Assembly: GCA_035463115.1 (NCBI GenBank)
Contig: DATHTO010000103.1
Location: 1 to 33,667, forward strand
Source: BPGL01 sp035463115
Lineage (GTDB): Bacteria; Actinomycetota; UBA4738; HRBIN12
Reading direction: 5' to 3'
Length of the DNA stretch: 33,667 bases
A program made the translations under genes and the position numbers. The notes below the pieces were generated by a model. That model was not told where the DNA came from. It made no database searches and worked only from the letters and a program-made list of their open reading frames with translations. This document shows, in pieces, positions 28,654 through 33,667 of the stretch; position 1 is the first letter of the stretch; each line of letters begins with the position of its first letter.

Positions 28654-29685
28654 ATGACGACCGACCGACCGATGCGGATCGGCATGGTGGGGCTCGGCAG
28701 GATGGGCGCGAACCTCACGCTGCGGCTGATCCGCGACGGGCACGAGGTGGTCGCCACCGACCTGAGCCCCGACGCGGTGTCGGCTGCCGTGGACGACGGA
28801 GCGCGCGGCGCGGCGTCGGTGGCGGACATGGTCGCGGACCTCGACGCGCCCCGCGCCGTGTGGATCATGGTTCCGGCGGGCGGACCGACCGACGCCGTCG
28901 TGTCCCAGCTCGCGGACCAGCTCGCGCCGGGCGACGTGATGATCGACGGCGGCAACACGCACTACGTCGACGACCTCCGCCGTGCGGCGGAGCTCACGCC
29001 GCGTGGCATCCGCTACGTCGACGTCGGCGTGTCGGGCGGCGTCTGGGGCCTCGAGCGCGGGTTCTGCCTGATGATCGGCGGCGAGGCCGATGACGTCGCG
29101 CGTCTCGAACCGGTGTTCCGCTCGCTCGCGCCCGGTGTCGGCGCGGCGACGCGGACGCACGACCAGCGAGATCCGACGCCGGCCGAGCACGGGTACCTGC
29201 ATTGCGGTCCGGTCGGCGCCGGTCACTTCGTGAAGATGGTCCACAACGGGATCGAGTACGCCTTGATGGCCGCCTACGCCGAGGGCTTCAACATCCTCGC
29301 GAACGCCGACGTGGGGCTGCACGCCGAGGGTACCGGCGCCTCGAGCGTTCCGCTCGCGCATCCCGACCGCTACCGCTACCGGTTCGACGTCGGCGAGGTC
29401 GCCGAGGTCTGGCGCCGGGGGAGCGTCGTCGCGTCGTGGTTGCTCGATCTGACCGCCGCCGCGCTCGCCGACGACGCGGAACTCGCCGACTTCGAGGGTC
29501 GCGTGAGCGATTCCGGGGAAGGACGGTGGACGGCGATCGCCGCGATCGAGGAAGGCGTCCCCGCCGACGTGATCACCGCTGCGCTGTCGGCGCGGTTCAC
29601 GTCGCAGGGACGCGCCGAGTTCGCGGGGAAGCTGCTCTCGGCGATGCGCCACCGCTTCGGCGGCCACGCCGAGAAGCTGCACTGA
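28654..29685 (+). CDS. gnd: 6-phosphogluconate dehydrogenase (decarboxylating)
   Basis: The 343-residue enzyme turns 6-phosphogluconate into ribulose 5-phosphate and CO2 with reduction of NAD(P). It opens 'MRIGMVGLGRMGANLTLRLIRDGHEVVATD' with the Rossmann GxGxMG. Substrate-site blocks follow: 'MIDGGNTHYVDDLRRA', 'YVDVGVSGGVWGLERGFCLMIGG' and 'YLHCGPVGAGHFVKMVHNGIEYALMAAYAEG'. The short length is that of the GndA/YqeC-type enzymes rather than the 470-residue E. coli form. Start 28654 is set by AGGAGG seven bases upstream. It is followed after 62 bases by pgl on the same strand. Confidence 0.92.
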   Translation: MTTDRPMRIGMVGLGRMGANLTLRLIRDGHEVVATDLSPDAVSAAVDDGARGAASVADMVADLDAPRAVWIMVPAGGPTDAVVSQLADQLAPGDVMIDGGNTHYVDDLRRAAELTPRGIRYVDVGVSGGVWGLERGFCLMIGGEADDVARLEPVFRSLAPGVGAATRTHDQRDPTPAEHGYLHCGPVGAGHFVKMVHNGIEYALMAAYAEGFNILANADVGLHAEGTGASSVPLAHPDRYRYRFDVGEVAEVWRRGSVVASWLLDLTAAALADDAELADFEGRVSDSGEGRWTAIAAIEEGVPADVITAALSARFTSQGRAEFAGKLLSAMRHRFGGHAEKLH

Positions 29686-29747
29686 CGCGCCCATCGGTCG
29701 GGGCGAGGCGACGGACGGGTCGAACGACGGCCGGGGAAGGAGAGCAC

Positions 29748-30422
29748 GTGGCGTTCCGAGAGCTCGTCGTCGCGGACGACGCCGGCGCGGAGGCGGCCCG
29801 CCGGCTCGAGGCGGCGATCCGCGACGCCGTCACCGGCCGCGGCAGGGCCGCGATCGGGCTGTCGGGCGGGAGCGCGCCCGTCGAGATGCTTCCGGGGCTC
29901 GACGACGACCTCCCGTGGCACGTCGTCGACATCGTCCAGGTGGACGAGCGTGTCGCGCCCGACGGCGATCCCGATCGGAACCTCGGCCCGATCGTCGACC
30001 ACCTGCCTCCCGCCGCCGGATCGCGCGTCCGCCCGATGCCCGTGACCGCCGACGACCTCGACGCCGCCGCCGACGTGTACGCCGCGTCGTTGCCCGAGCG
30101 CTTCGACGTCCTGCATCTGGGGATCGGCGCCGACGGCCACACCGCGTCGCTCGTTCCCGGCGACCCCGTGCTCGACGTCACGGATCGCGACGTCGCCCTC
30201 ACCGCCGAGCCGTACGAGGGGCGCCGTCGGATGACCCTGACGTTCCCCGCGCTCGCTCGCGCCGGTCTCGTGCTTTGGCTCGTCACGGGCGAGACCAAGG
30301 CCGGCGCTCTCCGCAAGCTCCTCGCCGACGACCAGCGGATCCCGGCCTCGCGCGTCGCGGCCCCACGCCAGGTGGTCGTCGCCGACCCGGCGGCCGCGTC
30401 GGTCGCTCGGGGTCGCGCGTAG
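29748..30422 (+). CDS. pgl: 6-phosphogluconolactonase
   Basis: The 224-residue enzyme hydrolyses 6-phosphogluconolactone to 6-phosphogluconate, the step between zwf and gnd. It is the DevB/SOL family: 'AAIGLSGGSAPVEMLPGL' (sugar-phosphate loop), 'VDERVAPDGDPDRNLGPI', 'DVLHLGIGADGHTASLVPGD' with the catalytic His, and 'RRMTLTFPALARAG'. Length is normal. The GTG is preceded by GGAAGGAGA at good spacing. It is co-directional with gnd and likely co-transcribed. Confidence 0.9.
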   Translation: MAFRELVVADDAGAEAARRLEAAIRDAVTGRGRAAIGLSGGSAPVEMLPGLDDDLPWHVVDIVQVDERVAPDGDPDRNLGPIVDHLPPAAGSRVRPMPVTADDLDAAADVYAASLPERFDVLHLGIGADGHTASLVPGDPVLDVTDRDVALTAEPYEGRRRMTLTFPALARAGLVLWLVTGETKAGALRKLLADDQRIPASRVAAPRQVVVADPAAASVARGRA

Positions 30423-30462
30423 ACCGCTCACGCCCGCCGCCGCCGCGCGCCCGCCGCCGTCT

Positions 30463-30492
30463 TTGTCGTGGGTTCCGGACGCTCGCTAGGGT
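30463..30492 (+). promoter_or_regulatory. promoter TTGTCG-N18-TAGGGT of ccr
   Basis: TTGTCG (30463-30468) and TAGGGT (30487-30492) are 18 bases apart. They stand about 160 bases before the ccr start, leaving a long leader that is almost wholly the 14-bp repeat array. Confidence 0.5.
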
Positions 30493-30515
30493 TCGCCCAC
30501 GTTCTCCCTGACGAT

Positions 30516-30642
30516 GTCGAGCGGTCGACGACGAGCGGTCGACGAGATCCGGTCGACGGGATCGGGGGGACGACATCGGCGTGACGAGATCCAGGTGACG
30601 AGGTTCTGGTGACGAGGTCTGGGGCGACGACATCTCGGAAGG
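30516..30642 (+). repeat. nine-unit degenerate 14-bp tandem array in the ccr leader
   Basis: Units start at 30516, 30530, 30544, 30558, 30572, 30586, 30600, 30614 and 30629; all are 14 bases except the eighth (15). Examples are GACGAGCGGTCGAC, GAGATCCGGTCGAC, GACATCGGCGTGAC, GAGATCCAGGTGAC and GAGGTTCTGGTGAC. The rough consensus is GAGATCcGGTsGAC, with GA at the start and GAC at the end best kept. The last unit merges into the ribosome-binding sequence GGAAGGG. Confidence 0.8.
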
Positions 30643-30651
30643 GTGAGACCC

Positions 30652-31893
30652 ATGGGGAAGGACGTCTACGAGCTCGGTGAGCTTCCGCCGGTCGGCGAGG
30701 TGCCGCGCCAGATGCACGCGATGCTGGTGCGGCCCGAACGCTACGGCGAACCGAAGGACGCGATCCAGGACGAGGTGATCGACGTTCCCGAGCTCGGGCC
30801 GAACGACGTCCTCGTCGCGGTGATGGCGGCCGGCGTGAACTTCAACAACGTCTGGGCCGCCAGGGGCATCCCCGTCGACGTCACGAAGTCACAGGCGAAG
30901 TGGGGCGAGCCCACCGACTTCCACATCGTCGGGTCCGACGCGTCGGGCGTCGTCTGGGCGGTCGGCAGCGACGTCACGAACGTCCGCGTCGGCGACGAGG
31001 TCGTGGTCCACGCCGGCCAGTGGAACGCCGACGACCCATGGGTCGTCGCGGGCAAGGACCCCGGCCTCGCCGGCACCTTCCGGGTGTGGGGCTACGACAG
31101 CTGCTGGGGATCGATGTCGCAGTTCTGCAAGGTCCAGGACCACCAGTGCCTTCCGAAGGCCGAGCACCTCACGTGGGAGGAGGCCGCGGCGCCGACCCTC
31201 ACGGGAGGCACCGCCTACCGGATGCTGTTCGGCTGGCCGCCGCACACGGTCGACGAGGGCGACGTGGTCCTCGTGTGGGGTGGATCGGGCGGCCTCGGCT
31301 CGCTGGCGGTGCAGCTCGTCGCGAACGCGGGCGGCCGTCCGGTCGCCGTCGTGGGCTCCGACGCGAAGGGGGAGTACGCGAAGACGCTCGGCGCCGTCGG
31401 CTACGTGAACCGGAAGAACTTCGACCACTGGGGTGTGCCGCCCGCGTGGGACTCGAAGGAGTGGAAGGGCTGGTTCGACGGCGCGAAGGCGTTCGGCAAG
31501 GCGGTGTGGGACGCCGTCGGCGAGAAGACGAACCCGCGGATCGTCTTCGAGCACCCGGGGCAGGACACGATCCCGACGTCGAACTTCGTCTGCGATCGCG
31601 GAGGGATGATCGTGATCTGCGCCGGGACGACCGGCTACGACACGATGATCGACGTCCGGTACCTCTGGTTCATGCAGAAGCGCTACCAGGGCTCGCACCT
31701 GTTCAACGACGAGCAGGCCGCGGCGTTCAATGACCTCATCCGCGAGCGGAAGATCCACACGACGCTCGGCCATACCTACCGCTACGACGAGATCCCGGTC
31801 GTCCACCAGCTGATGGACGAGGGCGGGCTTCCCGAAGGCAACGTCGCCTGTCTCGTGAACGCGGCCGAACCGGGCTCGACGACGCTGCGCTAA
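30652..31893 (+). CDS. ccr: crotonyl-CoA carboxylase/reductase
   Basis: The 413-residue enzyme uses NADPH and CO2 to turn crotonyl-CoA into ethylmalonyl-CoA, the key step of the ethylmalonyl-CoA pathway, or supplies extender units. It belongs to the medium-chain dehydrogenase superfamily but has the family-specific blocks 'GVNFNNVWAARGIP', 'FHIVGSDASGVVWAVG', 'VVAGKDPGLAGTFRVWGYDSCWGSMSQF', 'HLTWEEAAAPTLTGGTAYRML' and 'VLVWGGSGGLGSLAVQLV' (NADPH loop), plus 'VGYVNRKNFDHWG'. There are no zinc-site cysteines. ATG 30652 is chosen since GGAAGGG lies eight bases upstream; a GTG three codons earlier would be inside that site. It has a long repeat-filled leader, and its stop overlaps the epimerase stop tail to tail. 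Confidence 0.92.
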   Translation: MGKDVYELGELPPVGEVPRQMHAMLVRPERYGEPKDAIQDEVIDVPELGPNDVLVAVMAAGVNFNNVWAARGIPVDVTKSQAKWGEPTDFHIVGSDASGVVWAVGSDVTNVRVGDEVVVHAGQWNADDPWVVAGKDPGLAGTFRVWGYDSCWGSMSQFCKVQDHQCLPKAEHLTWEEAAAPTLTGGTAYRMLFGWPPHTVDEGDVVLVWGGSGGLGSLAVQLVANAGGRPVAVVGSDAKGEYAKTLGAVGYVNRKNFDHWGVPPAWDSKEWKGWFDGAKAFGKAVWDAVGEKTNPRIVFEHPGQDTIPTSNFVCDRGGMIVICAGTTGYDTMIDVRYLWFMQKRYQGSHLFNDEQAAAFNDLIRERKIHTTLGHTYRYDEIPVVHQLMDEGGLPEGNVACLVNAAEPGSTTLR

Positions 31894-32309
31894 GGGCGTC
31901 GGCGTTCCTCGACGAGCTCGACGAGGACGCCGCCCATGGCGTGCGGGTGCACGAACGCGATGAGCGTGTCGCGGGAACCGGCGCGCGGGGTTTCGTCGAT
32001 CAGGCGGGCGCCTTCGGAACGGAAGTGCTCGAGCGCCTGCGCGACGTCGTCGACGCGGTACGCGACGTGGTGCACGCCCGGGCCGCGGCTCGCGAGCGCC
32101 CGTCCGACGGGTGTGTCGGGTCCGAGCGCGCCGAGGAGCTGCACGTAGGAGTCGCCGGCGCGGAACAGGACCTCCTCGACGCCTTGGTCGTCGACCCGCT
32201 CGCGGTGCGCGGGCTCCACGCCGAGCAGCCGGCGGTACACGTCGACCGACCCCTCGAGGTCGTCGACCGCGATGCCGACGTGGTCGATCTCGGTCAACCG
32301 GATCGTCAT
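31890..32309 (-). CDS. mce: methylmalonyl-CoA/ethylmalonyl-CoA epimerase
   Basis: The 139-residue VOC-fold enzyme inverts the alpha carbon of methylmalonyl-CoA, and in many bacteria ethylmalonyl-CoA too. It opens 'LTEIDHVGIAVDDLEGSVDVYRRLLGV' with the first metal His. 'SYVQLLGALGPDTPVGRALASRGPGVHHVAYRVDDVAQAL' includes the G-x-G-x-H-H-V motif, and the C-terminal part ends 'GGVLVELVEE'. Length is typical. Its stop shares bases with the ccr stop (CTAA at 31890-31893). Its ATG overlaps the stop of the XRE gene, so it is the second gene of a two-gene unit. Confidence 0.9.
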   Translation of the reverse strand: MTIRLTEIDHVGIAVDDLEGSVDVYRRLLGVEPAHRERVDDQGVEEVLFRAGDSYVQLLGALGPDTPVGRALASRGPGVHHVAYRVDDVAQALEHFRSEGARLIDETPRAGSRDTLIAFVHPHAMGGVLVELVEERRRP

Positions 32310-32677
32310 GCGCCGGCCCTCGGGTCGGGCATCATCCGTCCGACGAGATCCCAGGCGCGGGCGACGTGGTACGCGGGCAGCTGCAACGCGCGCGACACCG
32401 CGGTGACGCCGCGCATCCGGAGCTCGGCCTCGGCCACGCCGCCGCTGCGGGTGCCACCTAGCACGTAGAACTCCACGAGCTCGAGGAACTGCGGGAGCGA
32501 CGGCGTGAGCTCGCCGCGTTCGTACGCGTAGATCGTCTGGCGGGCGGCCGGCGACTTCGGTGCGCTCGAGGCGGCCTCGACCGACCGGAAGCCCGCGGAG
32601 CGGCGCAGGTCACGCAGCATCGCGCCGATGATCTCGCGGTCGTCGTCGCTGATCGGCGTGAGTCGCTTGCGTGCCAT
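32306..32677 (-). CDS. XRE-like helix-turn-helix protein
   Basis: The 123-residue product has an N-terminal helix-turn-helix: 'DREIIGAMLRDLRRSAGFRSVEAASSAPKSPAARQTIYAYERGELTPSLPQFLELVEFYVLGG' (about 12-75). It keeps the XRE pattern of a repressor-type recognition helix followed by 'YERGxxxPSLxxxxxLxxFY'. The rest is helical with no known ligand domain. It is the first gene of the unit with mce (ATGA overlap). A TAGGGT box lies 27 bases before the ATG, so there is a short leader. A regulator transcribed with a CoA-epimerase next to ccr may control that pathway; the 32761-32781 palindrome is a possible target. Confidence 0.72.
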   Translation of the reverse strand: MARKRLTPISDDDREIIGAMLRDLRRSAGFRSVEAASSAPKSPAARQTIYAYERGELTPSLPQFLELVEFYVLGGTRSGGVAEAELRMRGVTAVSRALQLPAYHVARAWDLVGRMMPDPRAGA

Positions 32678-32704
32678 CGGCCCTCGCGCATGGTCGGAGG
32701 CGCA

Positions 32705-32710
32705 ACCCTA
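32705..32710 (-). promoter_or_regulatory. -10 box TAGGGT of the XRE-mce unit
   Basis: TAGGGT on the minus strand lies 27 bases before the ATG at 32677. Confidence 0.4.
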
Positions 32711-32760
32711 TCGCGGCGCACCGACCGAACGGCCGTGACCGGTCGTGCGGGTCGCGCGCC

Positions 32761-32781
32761 GGCCCTTCGGGCCGAAGGGCC
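32761..32781. promoter_or_regulatory. perfect 21-bp palindrome between divergent genes
   Basis: The arms GGCCCTTCGG (32761-32770) and CCGAAGGGCC (32772-32781) are perfect inverts around one G. Flanking CGCGCC to the left and GGCGCG to the right (after three extra bases) extend the symmetry. It sits 27 bases upstream of the AAA+ gene's -10 box and about 50 bases upstream of the minus-strand box. Confidence 0.5.
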
Positions 32782-32807
32782 GATGGCGCGGGGGAGGGCT
32801 TCCGCCG

Positions 32808-32813
32808 TATCGT
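32808..32813 (+). promoter_or_regulatory. -10 box TATCGT of the AAA+ gene
   Basis: TATCGT lies 48 bases before the GTG at 32862, giving a leader of about 40 bases. The purine run GGAAGCGAAGGG (32842-32853) precedes the start. Confidence 0.35.
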
Positions 32814-32861
32814 GGCTCACCCAGGCGGAAACGGTTCCGTCGGAAGCGAAGGGCGGCCCGC

Positions 32862-33667
32862 GTGCGAGAGAGGAACCGCAGCACCCCCGCCGCGCTGCTC
32901 GAAGGCTCGCAGCTCGTCCGCAAGGGCGGCGCCGACGTCTTCCGCCAACGCGAGCGGACGCGGCTGAAGAAGGTCGCCCGCGCCGTCGTCGTCGTCTTCC
33001 TCTTCGACTACCTCCTCTACCGGTGGCTCGTCGCGCACCCCGACGGGTTCGAGTTCCAGCTGCCGGCCGACACGATCTTCTTCCTGCCGGCCCTCGTGAT
33101 CGTGCTCGCGATCGTGTTGATGATCTCGCTGCCGCTGATCAGCGGGCGGTCGCCGCACGTGCTCGTCCATCCCGAGCAGGTCGAGGTGGGGCTGTCCGAC
33201 ATCAGGGGTCTCGACCACCAGGTGGACGAGGTCATCCGTAGCCTCGACGTGTTCCTGGGGTACGCGACGTTCCGGGAGGAGCTCGGCGGCACCCCCCGTC
33301 GCGGCATCCTGTTCGAGGGCCCGCCCGGCACCGGCAAGACCTACCTCGCGAAGGCGATGGCGAAGCAGGCCGGCGTGCCGTTCCTCTTCACGTCGGCGCC
33401 GGCGTTCCAATCGAGGTGGATGGGGATGACCGGGGCGCGGATCCGCTCCTTCTTCAAGCAGCTGCGCAAGCTCGCGCGCAAGGAGGGCGGCGCGATCGGG
33501 TTCATCGAGGAGATCGACGCGATCGGCGGCGCCCGCGACTCGCTCGCCGCCTCGCCCGACGGGACGGGTCTCGGTCGCGTTGCCTCGAACTTCGTCGGGC
33601 CGGGCGCCTCGGGCATGGTGAACGAGCTCCTGATCCAGATGCAGTCGTTCGACCAGCCACCGTGGCG
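32862..33667 (+). CDS. FtsH-like membrane AAA+ protein, N-terminal part
   Basis: 268 codons are present and the gene continues past the right edge. The product has a basic N-terminal tail, two membrane helices (about 38-57 and 71-93) with a short outer loop, and then an AAA+ domain. That domain has 'DIRGLDHQVDEVIRSLDVFLGYATFREELGG', Walker A GPPGTGKT at 153-160, and Walker B GFIEEIDAIGG near 213-222. The first Walker B acid is Glu216, where FtsH has Asp (FIDEID). An insert 'DSLAASPDGTGLGRVASNFVGPG' precedes 'NELLIQMQSF'. Whether a zinc protease domain follows is outside the window, so FtsH proper is not proven. GTG 32862 is the first start in frame after the TATCGT box. Confidence 0.78.
   Translation, partial: MRERNRSTPAALLEGSQLVRKGGADVFRQRERTRLKKVARAVVVVFLFDYLLYRWLVAHPDGFEFQLPADTIFFLPALVIVLAIVLMISLPLISGRSPHVLVHPEQVEVGLSDIRGLDHQVDEVIRSLDVFLGYATFREELGGTPRRGILFEGPPGTGKTYLAKAMAKQAGVPFLFTSAPAFQSRWMGMTGARIRSFFKQLRKLARKEGGAIGFIEEIDAIGGARDSLAASPDGTGLGRVASNFVGPGASGMVNELLIQMQSFDQPPW

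Noticed and set aside
30516..30642. CRISPR-like array
   Set aside because: The units are 14 bases, contiguous, degenerate and without spacers, so it is a plain tandem repeat.

Overview
The window is very GC-rich, densely coded and carries no RNA gene, insertion sequence or CRISPR array that I can see. It reads as chromosomal DNA of a high-GC Actinomycetota. The evidence is a DUF222-type N-terminus, an F420:NADP oxidoreductase, a biotin carboxylase/BCCP fusion with a separate carboxyltransferase and small partner genes, crotonyl-CoA carboxylase/reductase, many GTG starts, and ATGA/GTGA stop-start overlaps. About fourteen genes have a TANNNT box 6-9 bases before the start codon, the layout expected of leaderless transcripts. 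I cannot name the genus; a deep-branching lineage (Acidimicrobiia, Nitriliruptoria or similar) is a guess.

Layout. 1-1300: edge of a DUF222/HNH gene, a 54-residue membrane protein, and an exported DUF4397 protein divergent from it across a dyad. 1457-6824: npdG; a biotin carboxylase/biotin-carrier fusion divergent from its likely biotin ligase birA; a PH/SHOCT membrane protein; a two-helix K+ channel with RCK domain; a VOC protein. 6866-11404: a 1052-residue zinc ribbon/class III cyclase/ATPase/TPR protein and an exported coiled-coil M23 peptidase. 11439-18412 (minus): an eight-gene, mostly overlapping operon built around a CopC-CopD fusion. It has two paralogous His-motif proteins, a second exported protein whose predicted mature N-terminus is His, a His-rich membrane protein, a CPBP protease, a solute-binding lipoprotein and a terminal anchored protein. 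18460-19332: 3-hydroxyacyl-CoA dehydrogenase. 19348-21712 (minus): cupin, GT4 and GT2. 21817-22782: exported beta-propeller. 22802-24982 (minus): acyl-CoA carboxylase carboxyltransferase with two small linked genes. 25055-27109: lysozyme-like protein, ArsR/DUF2087 regulator, divergent Fe-S RecB-family nuclease. 27113-30422: zwf divergent from gnd-pgl, a complete oxidative pentose phosphate set. 30652-32677: ccr, then (opposite strand) an XRE regulator with methylmalonyl/ethylmalonyl-CoA epimerase. 32862-end: start of an FtsH-like AAA+ protein.

How it fits together. Biotin carboxylase/BCCP, biotin ligase, carboxyltransferase, hydroxyacyl-CoA dehydrogenase, Ccr and the epimerase are the kinds of enzymes used to move carbon between C2, C3, C4 and C5 CoA thioesters (ethylmalonyl-CoA or propionyl-CoA chemistry). 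zwf, gnd and pgl supply NADPH, and NpdG links NADPH to F420.

The strongest candidate for an undescribed system is the 11439-18412 operon. Its copper-site motifs suggest copper handling at the cell surface, but the added protease, binding lipoprotein and paired His-motif proteins are not part of any copper system I can name. Also notable are a nine-unit 14-bp repeat array in the ccr leader, short tandem repeats at several other gene edges (two of them overlap a stop codon), and a cyclase domain that lacks its base-recognising residues. No gene-free stretch exceeds 300 bases; the longest, 30423-30651, holds the ccr promoter and the 14-bp array.
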